In this document: in pieces, positions 40,361-53,000 of the stretch
Layout: each line of letters begins with the position of its first letter
Position numbering within the stretch: the stretch's first letter is position 1
From: Panorpa germanica
Taxonomy: Eukaryota > Arthropoda > Insecta > Mecoptera > Panorpidae
Length of the DNA: 64,000 bases
Assembly: GCA_963678705.1 (NCBI GenBank)
Contig: OY783212.1
Coordinates: forward strand, 6,138,001-6,202,000
Direction of reading: 5' to 3'
Position numbers and translations under genes: made by a program
Notes under the pieces: generated by a model
What the model saw: the letters and a program-made list of their open reading frames with translations, nothing else
Told to the model about the DNA's origin: nothing
Database searches by the model: none

Positions 40361-42511
40361 TACATTTTTGTGTTTAGCTGAATATTTAGTATGACATAAT
40401 GTTAAAACGAATCTAGTTACATTACGTTAAGTAAAGATATCTAATTCTATGTATCTGTGTTTATTCTGTATCTAAATACCTTCTATGATCTTTGAAATCC
40501 TCACAACATTTTGGGAAACGTCCTACTTAAAGAATTACCCAAAATAAAAGCTTTTACGTTTCTCATAGCACTAAATAATGTTAAATTTATTTATAAATTA
40601 CATTTCTACATAGTATTTTACTTCTTTATAGAGAAACGTGATAAGCATCTTTCAATTTGCATACGAACATCTAGACAAATAATAAGTACACATATAACTC
40701 TTAAAAATTCATCTCTAAAACAACAAATCCTTGCCACAAGGACATTTATATAGTATGATTGTTTATGCAAATTAACTTATTATAAATTTATTCATTAAAT
40801 GATTGTAACAATCCCACCAATCAGCGGCATCTTAGTCCGACGTCTGTCAGTCCGATGTTTGATCACGCTACTACACATTATAACCACAAAACAGGGGCTT
40901 CGTTCTCCAGGCAAAATATGTCAAGTATTAAATATAAATGTTCTCTTTTGTTGTAAATGGCGGTTATCAAATAAATGAGTACGTCCTACTTGAACATCGT
41001 GTCAGCTATTTGAAGCTGTTCAATTATTAATGAGTTAGAAACAGAGTTGTTTTGTCTGCACAATGTGACAATCTGGCGTGGTACATGCAACGTCTAAAAA
41101 CGTAACTCAACTGCAATGAAAATTCTTCGAAATATGTGAAATATTTTTTTGTTCCTTGGTGTAAAAATAATGACATTGAATTATTTTTAACAGTGTAGAA
41201 ATGTATTAAATGAATATTAATAACAATTAATAAGAATAGGTGTATTACTACATGTCGTGAGATGTATAGTTGACCTTTCGTGACACCGCTGACACGCTCA
41301 GAATTTTATTATCATATCTACGGGTCAAACAAACAAGTCGTCAATAAAAAATTGACTTTTATTGAACTTCTTAAATCAAAGCTGATTTTACTATAATTTA
41401 TGCTAATTACTATTCAAATTTAGAGATTATTCAGTGTCATATTTATTTATTTCTAGTAGCTCTTAAGTACTTGTCTCAGACTGAAATTAAATGTATTTTG
41501 TAATATTTTTAAAGTTCAGCAGCTTTATAATTTCGTGTTTAGAAATATTTATACATATATTATATTAATTCAAATGAGAAATTAATTAATAATATTACTA
41601 CTGAAGTAAGTTATTAGATTATTTGACAACTTTACATATACATTATGCAAATTATTGCTGGTGTTAATTATGTATTATACCGCTAAACGCAAAACATGGA
41701 TATTACCTTATATTCATGTACTATTTTACTTGAGCAAGAAAATAATTAATCTAATAGACTCTTTTTTACATCTATTCTAAAAGTCCTCTATACTTGAAAA
41801 GGACTTTTTAAGATTTTATGATTACTTAAAAGGTGTTCATTAAAAGTTTTATGTGTACGTTAATGTGAAGAAGCGAAATTTTTTGATATTAAGCAAAATT
41901 GTTTATGTAACGTTGTATCGTTTTTGCTAAATTAAAGTTAAATAAATCTAAACTATTTTTATTTATTGAAAAAATGTATTATTTGGTGTTTCCAAAATGT
42001 GAAGTCCAGACTTCATATAGAGATTTTTAAAAATTGAACTACTTATATTAATATTATATATTTTATATTAATTTATTAATAATTTTTTCAAACCATAAAA
42101 GAGAATATCATAAACATCTACTTTTTTTGACAGTGTACTCTATAAGATAGCATCCTTATACGTGATTGCTTTAATTAAATTTTCTTCGCAAATTGTGGCA
42201 AACGAAGTGTAAAGTAATCGAGTGATTGAACAGATGTGTCGTTAGAACCAGGAGCCTCAGCCTACAGGAGAACTCACGAGCTCGAGTTTATCATCTGGTT
42301 CCTTATTACCATATTACCTATTAACCTTTTTTTAAATTGATTATTTCAATTTATTTAATAATGGATATTATAATTTTAATTAAATAATATAAAAGGATGA
42401 TCATAAAATCAATACGTTAAGATTAATTCAATTAATTTACTGTTATTTTCTGTTTTGTACTTTGTGGTGAGTTGCCATAAGATATCAAAAATAATGAACC
42501 CAGGTAGCAAA

Positions 42512-42640
42512 TTGTCTTGCAGTGTAGTTTCACATTTGCTAGCCTGTCACAAGGTTTATTTTTTACATCTCATTTAGAAATTGATTGCAACTTGCTAGCC
42601 TTCTGCAAGTTAATTTAAATGCTACATTCCGTTACATGAT
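42512..42640 (+). repeat. Dispersed repeat family (ATTGTCTTGCAGT), copy 3
   Basis: It is collinear with 55680-55835 through ATTGTCTTGCAGTGTAG, a CACATTTGCTAGC stretch, and CTACATTCCGTTACAT. It sits 260 bp upstream of exon 2. Confidence 0.6.
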
Positions 42641-42900
42641 GATACGTAAACCATATTTTACATGTAATAGTATGTGATTTATATTTGCTTTATGTGAATT
42701 ATTTTGTACGGCATAATGTCAACATCAAAACATAACTATTGATCAAATTTGGGGTCAAAGTTCTCATATCCGTAGAAAAGTATTTTACAATTCCAAAAAC
42801 TTTATTCCATAAAACTTTAAACTTATATTTCAAAAGTTTTCTATGCGGTTTTCTTTTTAATATTTATGAGTTATAAAACTTTAACTTTGTTTTATTTCAG

Positions 42901-43079
42901 CCCGCTGCGACGATGATACCACAGGGCCCATCTACACCCGTGAGCCCCCCAACCGAATCGATTTTTCAAATACTACTGGAGCTACCGTGGAATGTGGTGC
43001 AACTGGCAACCCTAAACCCGAGATCATTTGGGTCCGTGGAGATGGCACTGCTGTTGGAGATGTTCCTGGACTTCGTCAG
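42901..43079 (+). CDS. Dscam1: Dscam exon 2: N-terminal half of Ig1
   Basis: The exon has 179 nt, enters in phase 1 and leaves in phase 0, and codes for residues 21-80 of the precursor. It begins Ala-Arg-Cys-Asp, passes through the PPNRIDFSN motif and the Ig B-strand cysteine (VEC, Cys52), then NPKPEIIW with the invariant C-strand Trp64, and ends in the hallmark DGTAVGDVPGLRQ. These motifs are strongly conserved in arthropod Dscam Ig1 and make the identification firm. Ig1 is an invariant domain that, with the variable Ig2 and Ig3, forms the N-terminal horseshoe used in homophilic binding. The acceptor is TTTTATTTCAG and the donor CAG|GTATAA. Codon use is GC-richer than the flanking introns, as expected of coding sequence. 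Confidence 0.96.
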
Positions 43080-43162
43080 GTATAATAGATTCATTAATTT
43101 TGGTTTTCAAAATTTATAACAAAACATTTGGGTGTCACGATCTGATATTGCGATAAGGAACA

Positions 43163-43260
43163 ATTTTTAAATTTTTTTTTTTTTTATTTTTTTTTTATTT
43201 TTTTTATTTTTATTTTTATTTATGCATCAACTTTTTTTTTTTAATTTTAATTTATTTATA
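43163..43260. repeat. T-rich low-complexity tract
   Basis: Runs of T of up to about 13 bases broken by single A residues, starting 84 nt after the exon 2 donor. It includes one TATGCATCAAC break. Confidence 0.85.
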
Positions 43261-45374
43261 TTGCGATTTGTTCAATAGATATTTAACATTAGGTTTACAA
43301 TAAGTTCAACTGGCATGGTATGTGAATTATTATATACACATATTATCTGCTATTTATTATTTCACTTAATTGAATCTTGAGGCACCGTCCTCTTCAGTCT
43401 GCTGAAGGTAATCCTATCCTCCATTATGTTGATACTAATATGTTTGGATGGTTCACAACTGGGTCTTTATATTTCTGTAGGTATATTTCACTGTAAGTAT
43501 GGCAAGATCGTGGTGCAATCTTTCGTTTGTAATATACATGGGCATCTTGAATCATGCTTTATGTTTTTGATTATTTTTGTAAGATTCTAATGTTTGAGTT
43601 AGCTGATGAATCCGTTGCTATAATCTATAAGTCCATACCTTTAAATATACATTTATATATTAGTAGTTTTCTGTCGATAACTGGGAGTTCTTATTGATTA
43701 TCCAATATTAATCACGGACGCCAGTGTGAATGGCAGACAATTTGTTTAATCTACTTCATGCTGCGATGTTTTGTTCATAGACAATTTTGATATTACCATA
43801 GACAGTATTGACAGTGTATTATATATAGTTGCTCATTAAAATTAGAAATCTCAGAGGGCTGTTGAATTGAGGGTTATTAAATTCGTTACTTCTTAATTAC
43901 ATCTTCACTCTCCTCATTAGATGTCGCAGCTTCTCTTCTTATTCTTACTTGTCTTTAAATTCTTAAGGGAAACGCAAACTGGTTTTTCTTGATAATCGTA
44001 AAAGCGTTAAACTTTGTGAAAAGCTTTAGGCAATTGTATTGTTTTTAAAGACAATTTCTATACCACCAGCATTTGCGTCATTTCAACGAATATATTCATC
44101 TTTTGAGGAACGCGTTTAGCCATACAAAAATACTTCATGCGATGAGTGCAATGCAATATTTTCATTTGTGCTCTTATGCAAGGTTGAAACGAATATTATT
44201 ACAAAATGAACATTTCCACTAAAAATAATGTGGGTATTACTCTAAATACTAAAAATATTTTACTTAAGGTAGTTCTTTATTTAGAGACAAACATTAGAAA
44301 TGTTAAAATGGAAGCTGCTGTTTATTATTGCAAGTTCTGAATGAACTAGCGTTAAAATATTTCGAACGTTTTAATTTGATTTATTTGTTCGCGTTGCATT
44401 CATTTCACATATCTGAGATCTTTGATCCTACCTCACCCAAAGCAACCGTGTGGCGGCATCCTCACTAAGACGCTGAGCGATACGACGCATTCCAGACGCT
44501 TCGGCAGTCGCATACTGCGGTATTGACTTTAATGAGGTCTGTTCAAGTGCTAGCAATAACTACTAGCAGAACTACTTTACCATATTTATATACGACTACT
44601 TTTTAATTCTAAATTTACATCGAGAGATATACGAAATATATTTCCTGTTTAACTCAGGTTTCTCTTTTTATTGCGTTTTATATCAAACTGATAAATAAGC
44701 CCAATGTAATGTGAAGTAATTGTATAATACAAATTAAAAATTTCGCTTTTAAAATGTTTGCAGTCGTCAAATTACATACTGCATTCCCTTTTATCTTAGG
44801 TCAATTATTATTTGACTAGGATGTATTTTAAATAGATCATGATAAAATAATACGTTCTGGTATTTTTAAGGAAGCATTATTAATTGAATATATGTATTTT
44901 ATTTCATCACTGTATATTCTTCTTCATACATTAAAATTAAGCCTGCATATGTTTGTGTCCATTCAATTTTATCCATTTTTTGTGTATGAAATTTCAAATA
45001 TATTTTTCATTTCGTATCTTTGTAGTGTAGTGACATAACAATAAAGGCAACTTTATTGTAGATTTCATTTTTCTATTTTAAATACATGCTACCGTCTGAG
45101 TCCACAAAATATATTTTTGAAGGAGAATGTACGACGTACTACAAATTTAATATTAGTTAATGCCTTATTTTAAACCGTAGTATTCTACGTGTAGTTTTAT
45201 AGTGAAACTAAATTGAATTTAATATAAAGTGCTGGTATGCATTAAAAGTGCAAGATGAGCTATGTGCAAACTTTGGGTGTTTGCCAGTTACCAGACGAGT
45301 GACATATATAATGTATATTTCTTGCTACAATATATTTACAACCAGCAGTGGTAGATGTTACTGGTCCGTCGGTT

Positions 45375-45425
45375 CGTTGATTCGATGGCGGGTTCGTTAT
45401 TTGGCAGTCTATCCACTACGCTATA
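45375..45425 (-). repeat. tRNA-derived SINE head (inferred)
   Basis: On the minus strand the sequence TAGCGTAGTGG (45413-45423) fits the pol III A box. CATCGAATC (45379-45387) about 25 nt further resembles a B box. This is the layout of a tRNA-like head, though the boxes are closer than usual. It differs from the other SINE family in the window. Confidence 0.35.
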
Positions 45426-47741
45426 CCATGTACTACTGGGTAAACTTCTTCTCCCCGTTGGCAACGATCGACATCTCTAGAGACGTTAGTCTACTAGACT
45501 ATGCATTGCATACGGTGTATACTCCTACATCATGCAGATACAGAGGTTTTTTACCCTACACCGTTAATATTTCTTTTAAAAGAATTGTACTGGTGGAAAT
45601 AAAAGAAGTTTTGTGATTACCTGATAAATATTTAATCGATAATCTTTCTTACCTTGTGTAACACATAGGTAGTGAAAGAAGTAGGCGACATCTAAGATAC
45701 TTTTCCAATGAATGCATCTCATGTCAAGCAAACACAATTATGTCTAGGAAATTAATTCATTCAATGTTTAATTATGAAAAGATACAATTGATTTTGCGTT
45801 AGAGATTAAAACAGTAGGTCTCATTCATGCGCCTCCACTAGTGGGACTCCGACATGCGTCATCCAACATTTGTTGGAAGAAATTGTCCTAAACTTCAAAA
45901 CGGAAGTAACATGTAACTTAATGCCTCGGCATAATCTTAATACCTTTGTCGTTATTACAATTGCGTTCAATCAGTTTTGAAAATTTAGAAAAAAAATGTA
46001 ATAAAAGTCAGGTTACGTTTGGGATTGGGTTCACAGAACAGACAGTATATTTATTTAAACTTTTAAACAAGCCTCAGTCTCATAAAGCATGTACGATGCA
46101 GTTGTTCTAGTCTACAAAGGATTTTTCCTTTAACACAACAAAAAATCTCAACAAAACTCTGAAGTTGAATTTATATCAATGTCACATGTTGGAGTCGCTA
46201 TAGTTTGTGCGATAAAAGTACAACAAATTCAGTATGCTCTTGTCTAAAAAACGTCAACTTATGATTGAAAATACATGAATGTTGGATGTTATAAATTGGA
46301 GTCGCACCAGTCTAGACAACCCATAGTTTTTACAGTGCTACATAAACTGCTTGTTAAAATATCCGTATTAGTGTATTTCTCTAAAACTGTCATTAGCAGT
46401 GTGTTTCAGACAGTTGTAATTACTCTTTTGCTCAGCTATGCGAAGTAGATTGAAATATATCTTGACTTTAAAACATTAAGTAAAATGCATTAAAAAGTAT
46501 TTGGAGTATTACGTAGTAAAACGGTAGACGTGAACTTTCAAAAGAACAATAAAATTGTAAAATTTAAAGGAATGGTTTTAGTTAAATGGATGCTCATTTT
46601 ACGCTGTCTATTTTATGTCCGTTCTACTGTCTGGGTGCAGACTGCATAACGCATTGTCGCTTTATGAGAGTTGCTTGGCATTTTACATCCAAATGCATTT
46701 TAAATGAACCTGGTTAGAAAAGATAACATTTTGATCAAAACATCAGTTTCAACGCGAAGATATTAGCCATTGTAACATACCAATATATGAAGCTCAATTT
46801 AAAAATACTTAATATCATTCCGCGTATAAACTGTGGCATTTTCTAATAATATTATTTATTATTTTATAAACAGACGTTTAAAGCTATAAATAATACTCAG
46901 TACTCACGATGCGACTTTAGCGATAAAATAACAAACAGTTTTACATTTAATTTAGTTACAGTTACAACCGTCCGTTTGCTATACTTTACAGCGCTGGTAC
47001 TTTTTCAAGTTGTTTATGTTTTGCGTCACATGTTGTATTTATACGAGTACACTGCAAAACATGGACTGATTGAACGGCATAGTTATACATCGTTGCTGTA
47101 TTCGAACTTAGAATCAGTGCAGTATCATCAATATTGTGGTTGGGGCAGACACTTTCAGGTTGTTGTGTTAGAACAAGCACTATATTTACTGAATACAATT
47201 TAACCCATTTGTAGACTACACTGTTGACGGTACGCCACTGCGTATAATATCAATAAAATCAATAAAACTTTATTATTTGTTATTTTTCCGTTATTGTATT
47301 TATGGGAAACAGTTATAAAGTGCATCTTGATAAGATAGTTCGATTTATTTCTTTAGTGATGTCTCTCGGTCTTCGATATAATAATCGATACATCAATTTT
47401 CAATTATCCGAATCGACTAATTCTGTTACACTTATTATACGTTGTTTTTTATTTTCTTTTTTTTTTTTCTTCTTCACACCGTTGTTATTCATTTTCTCTT
47501 CTCTATCCGTTCAATTCATTCTCTTATTCATTAGTTAATTTTTATTATTCGACTTTTTCACTAAACATGACGCAGTCTTTTTTGCTTTTTTGCATTCTTC
47601 CACTCAACCAACTTGCTCACCTTCTTGTTCTTTTCCTAACATAAGTATTTCTATCATTTTTAGGTTATGTTTTTTTTAACAAACTAAATTTAGATTATTT
47701 TAAATCTTTCACGGTATTAAGCATAAATTTCTTGTTTCCAG

Positions 47742-47880
47742 GTTCTCGCAAATGGTAACCTAGTGTTCCCACCCTTCCGAGCAGAGGACTATCGCCAGGA
47801 GTTGCACGCTCAAGTTTACGCCTGTCTCGCCAGGAGTCCTGTGGGAGTTATTACTTCCCGAGATGTCAACGTCCGCGCTG
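47742..47880 (+). CDS. Dscam1: Dscam exon 3: C-terminal half of Ig1
   Basis: The exon has 139 nt, enters in phase 0 and leaves in phase 1, and codes for residues 81-126 plus one base. It contains NGNLVFPPFRAEDYRQE, among the most conserved strings in arthropod Dscam. After it come HAQVYAC, with the F-strand cysteine (Cys108) that pairs with Cys52, and the G-strand RDVNVRA. Residues 111-118 (RSPVGVIT) form the F-G turn, which varies between orders. The acceptor is TTGTTTCCAG and the donor CTG|GTAAGT, the latter a strong consensus site as needed for a donor that must pair with any one of nine acceptors. The final G combines with TG, TT or TC at the start of each exon 4 variant, and in every case gives a Val codon. 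Confidence 0.97.
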
Positions 47881-49844
47881 GTAAGTTACACAAGTTTTAA
47901 ATTTTACATCTTATTAATCAATGTATCTAAATAAACTTTTAAGTTTCATTTTCAGATATTTTATGAATGTAATATTGATATATGTATTCTACTTATATAG
48001 GTTATAGAAAACCAGATCGTATTTCTTATTAATTTCCGATTCTGGTTCTGTTTTATATCATTTTACAGTCAGCTGTCAATGTAATTATTACTGGCACAGG
48101 AATTTACAAGTGCTGAGTTATTTTATATACATTATTATTCCTATATACAGTCGCTATTATAGAGTGGATCTAAAGTACACATTGACTATGACACATGCAT
48201 AATTATAACTATTTTAATATTTTATGACTTTTTTATTCATACTCGTATATGTTAACTTAATTAAACAATATAACCGTTTAATCTAATGCTCAGCTTTAAT
48301 TTTACGTGTTTAAAAATAAATTTAATTATTATAAGGATTAATATTAATGCATAACATTTTTTTCAAAACATCTCACTAAACATAGTTAACGTATATGTAA
48401 CATAACAATTTTACCTGTAACTTAACATTTTTTAAGGTTACTATAATGTTATTTAAAAAAATATATCTTTCGACATAAATTTATGTTTTCTGACGTTAGT
48501 ACAACTTTTTATGTAAGATTATATAGTGCTACATATTAAATTTTTCATTTATTTAATGACAATGTAACAGAATAATGTTAAACATCGATAAATAATAAAA
48601 CATAATGCTAGCTAAAAGTGTTACATTAAATAATACATAAGTTTACGTTTTATGTTTAGGGGGATGTTATATAATATTTACGTTTTGTATTTAGCGGATT
48701 TATAATATAATAATTTAAGCAAATGAAAATTAAAATAAAATATCGTTCAGACAATGTTTCATGGTATCAAATTATTTTGTCTTAAAAGTTGTAGAAATAT
48801 GTATGTAACTTAGTTCCACTCTGTAATTTAATCCATTATGTTGATAACTATAATGTATTTTGTTTATAATCACCATTCACACATGTGGTTCTTGTGATTT
48901 TCGCACAGGCAGCTGACGGCGATAAGCCGGCTTTGATTCGCGCCTTTACTAATATTAATTAATATTTATTTCAGATGATGTTAAAAACATACATTTTTTT
49001 TTGTTATACATTAAGATATTTTACAAATGTTAATGTCGCATGTTTTTTTTCAGGGTAGTATACGAAATGAAATAGTACAGTTGCAATATTGATTATGTCA
49101 ATTTGATATTTCTAACTAAATTATAAAATAATATTGCTACTGTATATCTAGTTTAAGCTTGAAGATGTTTTACATAAAATTGCGGTTTCGTTTATTTTTT
49201 AATGATGTTCTTCAGTTTTTATTACTTTAAAATAAATATTCAGTTAAAGAAACTACAGTTGACTGTACCCATAGAAATTAAACAAGGTCGTAATGATGCT
49301 GGTTAGACATTATTAAATGCATTTAAATTTATAAAGACTTTTGTTAACAAAAACAGTTTGTTTATTATTTTGGTAATGAAAATGTAATGTTCGTAATTTA
49401 AGCTTTATAAGAATAATAAATCTAAAGTAAATAATTTGTATAAAAGGGTCAAAAGTTCAAGCGGGCTATATTTATAACGATTTTCAATTGAAATTAAAGC
49501 TAAAGTTAGAAAATATATTTTTGAATGGATACAATCAAACAAAGAACAAAATGTCAGTTAAATTTGAAAGTGAAAAAAGTATATTCTTTTTAAATCAATG
49601 ACCTTAGAGTTAAGTTCAGTCATGTTAAATAAATTTGCGATAAACCTAAGATAAAAAGAGTTTTAAACATAAAGTTAACACATGAAATATAAACTGTTCC
49701 GCAACTGCATATAAAACATCCGGAACTTTATTATTAAGTCGTACATATTTAAGTAGATAAAACATATCGGTTACAACAACTAATAAATTGTTGGATTCCA
49801 TTATTTTGTAACATAATATAACTATTAAAATCACCGCTTCCTAG
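47881..49844 (+). other. Dscam intron 3, upstream of the exon 4 cluster (1.96 kb)
   Basis: AT-rich, with no exon-like block. It contains the second copy of a dispersed direct repeat (48545-48652). I did not find an obvious docking sequence complementary to the candidate selector motifs of the cluster. Confidence 0.7.
48545..48652. repeat. Dispersed direct repeat, copy 2 (pair with 22755-22870)
   Basis: Collinear with 22755-22870 over about 105 nt, with the shared core CATTTATTTAATGACAATG. Confidence 0.6.
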
Positions 49845-50006
49845 TGGTCACCCAGCAATACGACACCGACGTAAACAAGGAGTACGCTATTCGTGGAAAC
49901 AGCGCAGTCTTCAAGTGCCAGGTCCCATCGTTTGTTGCTGACTTCATTCAGGTGTTGTCTTGGCATACGGACGTTGGTGACGAGTTCTATCCCAACTCTA
50001 ATGATG
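49845..50006 (+). CDS. Dscam1: Dscam exon 4.1: alternative N-terminal half of Ig2
   Basis: 162 nt, phase 1 to phase 1. It codes for an alternative first half of Ig2: VV-TQQYDTDVNKE, AIRGN, FKC (B-strand Cys25 counted from the split Val), PSFVADF, Trp40. Fourteen residues then precede the split Gly codon. The DTDVNKE segment is like that of exon 4.1 in other insects, which supports orthology of position as well as family. The acceptor CCGCTTCCTAG is short in pyrimidines and the donor ATG|GTGATA is modest. It is the most isolated member: 1.96 kb after exon 3 and 4.58 kb before 4.2. A candidate selector motif (TTCCTTATAATTCCTTCC) is at 50077-50094, 71 nt downstream. Confidence 0.95.
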
Positions 50007-53000
50007 GTGATAATTTCCAGGGTTCATTCTTCTTTTTTTTTTTGGTGTGTGATGCGATTGAACTTTGAATACCTTCTTCCTTATAATTCCTTCCATTTCT
50101 TTATAAATTTTTGTCGTTTTAGTGATCTATGATAGTGATTTATTATGTGATAAATAATGTTTTTGTTCATTTTATCAATTTATCGGTTTCTGCATTCAAT
50201 GAACTTATTTCTTTGAGGTGTTAATTTCTTTTACGTTCATAAATTAAACAAATAACAACTTAACATTAATAACAATAATAATTGTGGATAAAATAGTACA
50301 CTCTCGCTAAATATAAAACGTATATATTCCATAAAATAATCATAAAACTTTTATTAGAAAATTATCATTATCCGAGTATTTTTACAAGTCATATAATGGT
50401 AACTCTTACGAAAAGAATCATAAGGACTATTTTTGTAGAGAATTTTAAGATCTACAACTTTGGTTTGAGGTTTTTTTTTGATAAAACTTACCGTTTTCGA
50501 GAAAAATCCAAAAAAAACCTCAAATTTTGACCTTTAACCCCGAATAACTTTTGAAGCACATATAGAATCGATGGGGATTTTTAAAACTTTATTTGTTATG
50601 GTAAACCCCAGCTCTCCACCAATATTTGGCTCTCCGGCAATTTTTTTTATTTTAAATGTCTATATTGACCGGGCTATCAATATTAATTATTATATTCAGT
50701 CAATTATTTAATTAATTCTATTATAATAATATTAATCAAAAGTTTAACAAAAAATATGCATTTTTTTTTGTTAATACTGAACTGAAATATCGTTAAATTT
50801 TTACGTAAACAATCAAATTTGCGGACATTGTGATTGTATGTATACTTTAACATGTTATTACATGTTGAAACGCGATAGCTTATATTGGATTTACTTAATG
50901 AAATTGATATGCTATAACTACCAGTATCCTTTACCGTGGTTTCAAATATCACTTAAAATAATAATTTCTCTTATTCAACTAGTCTCTCTAAGGTAACTAA
51001 CGAGAAAGAGATAAGTAAGACACGTTAAACACATATTCATTTTAACCCATAGTAAAATAGACTATAGAATAAATCCGACTGTACTGCCAAGCTAAATACA
51101 GATTTATATAAATTTAAATTGTAATTAGCGTATTCAATATCCATATTTCAGTAATTTTCTTTTGTTAATTACTTGAAGATAGACATGTGTCAAAAGCAGA
51201 CTATTTTACAAATGAATTCTAGATCTATTGTAGCGTAATAATCAATTTGTTTTTTAAATTCAAACATTTTATAAACGTTTGTGATAATGAAACATTTTGT
51301 AATAGGGGCGCTGAGAAAATTAGGGGGCTCAGTAAGAAACATTGGAGAAAGCTCAAATTTTGGTTTGTAATATTTAAATACCATATTAAAAAAAAAAATT
51401 GAAAACTCAAAAAATTTATTTGGGGGTACGGAGGCGGTTTTTGCCGCGAGTAAAAATTGTGCTAGAAAGTTGAAATTTTGTTGATTTTTTCAAATCGAAA
51501 ATTTTTTTTCCAAATTTTGAAAAAAAGTTGGTCAAATAACGAATAAATTGAAAATATTTTATATTTTTTTAGTGAGTATATGAAAAATTATTTATTGTTA
51601 TATGTAAAATTAATATAAATTAACGAGTTAAATATTTTAATTTAAAAATGTAATTAAAATTTTAAATGAAATTCAATTCACATACAAAGGACAGTCGTCG
51701 CTTGCGACGGGGATAAATTCTAGTAACCTATAAAATACCAGCACCATCAACGGTTTTCTAATTTAAAATTTAGTTCAGGCCACCATCATTGTAATGTATA
51801 AAACATGTTGATTATTTTTTATTTTGTCAACGGTTTTCAGCTGTCATCCACATAGTTAATAGTGGCACTTTGGTACAGTCCAATAACTTTGCCACTGTGT
51901 ATCTTTCTATTCCTTTTAAAATTTCATATTTTTAACGGTTGCGTGGCGTCAGTTATTTTGTTTTGACGGTCGATCACATAACCATCTGTTAACAGGATTC
52001 TGATGCGCAGAGCTTCCATGTGAAATGCTTTCGATTTGATGCGTTTGTACGGATACACACATAGATCAATGGGTTTGCCCTAGGAGCTTGAAATACTGAA
52101 CAGATCAAAGAGAATTTCTGTTTTATGGTTTTCTTTTGAACCTATTTTTATTATGAAATATATTTCATATAAAGCGAAATGGTTCACTATCTTCAATGGA
52201 AAGATTTTTATTTTTTTGTAATATTATTTATAAGATGTTTGCATCATTTTTATTATAAACAACTGAATTTCTGAAAAATATTAGTTTTTGGTAATTCATT
52301 TTCTCATTTTTATAAATTCACAATTTCTACCGTAAAGTTTGATTGATAAAGTGTGATCGAGCTAAGTTGGTTTAAGCTGGCTATTACTTCTTTAGAATTA
52401 CAAAAACTTAATTTCTTTCTTAGCACGTTTAACATCTCAAGAACATGAATCGAAATTCAAAGTGCTATAACAGTTTGTACTGTATTTTTATGTAATGCCT
52501 CGTACAGATTGGTGCGACATAAACATGCATAGGTACCTCAAAAATGACTTCAACTTCTTAGAAGACGTTTCAATACTATATATGCTATGCTGCCTGATTA
52601 TTTATTTTGAAATAACTAAATTGTTGAAATAGTTATACACCAAATTTGTTTATTAGCTTAAATTAAATATAATTAACTTATAAATACTACTCCGTATTCT
52701 TGATGTGCCTATTTCTTTGTAAATTTAAATACATAATTACAACAAGAACTGACAGGAAATGGATCCGCCAAACCGGCTAACATTATTTCACGCACAATGT
52801 AAGGTCATATCAACGACAGTAGCTAGTAAGTGCGCTTGGGCTTGCTCCAACGCATGTTGTTACGCTGCTGGGTTCGCAAATTAACCAAACCCAAGACCAA
52901 GATATCGGGCTGTTATTAGCTCAAGGACGCAGTGCATCAACACTGATTTTTTACATAGTAGCATTCCACTTCTTAGTATAGAAATGACTCATATACACAG

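Larger units (their letters stand above)
9135..42900 (+). other. Dscam intron 1 (33.8 kb)
   Basis: The intron runs from GTAAGT (9135) to TTTTATTTCAG (42900). Apart from the elements listed separately I see no nested gene: no reading frame here exceeds about 110 codons, none resembles a known protein, and no tRNA-like fold was found. It is mostly AT-rich repeat-derived sequence with scattered GC-richer islands (about 13510-13615, 30299-30460, 32100-32270, 36560-36840). Two junctions (12784|12785 and 27109|27110) look like recursive splice sites, which would let this long intron be removed in steps. Confidence 0.75.
43080..47741 (+). other. Dscam intron 2 (4.66 kb)
   Basis: The intron holds a long T-rich low-complexity tract (43163-43260), a GC-richer patch at about 44420-44530 and a SINE-like head near 45375-45425 on the minus strand. 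A 122-codon open frame at 45248-45616 is the longest in the window but has no recognisable domain and overlaps the SINE-like head, so it is not called a gene. Confidence 0.8.

Noticed and set aside
45248-45616. Longest open frame of the window (122 codons) in intron 2, + strand
   Set aside because: It has no recognisable domain or repeat of a known family, overlaps a SINE-like head on the other strand, and has no splice or promoter context that fits a gene.
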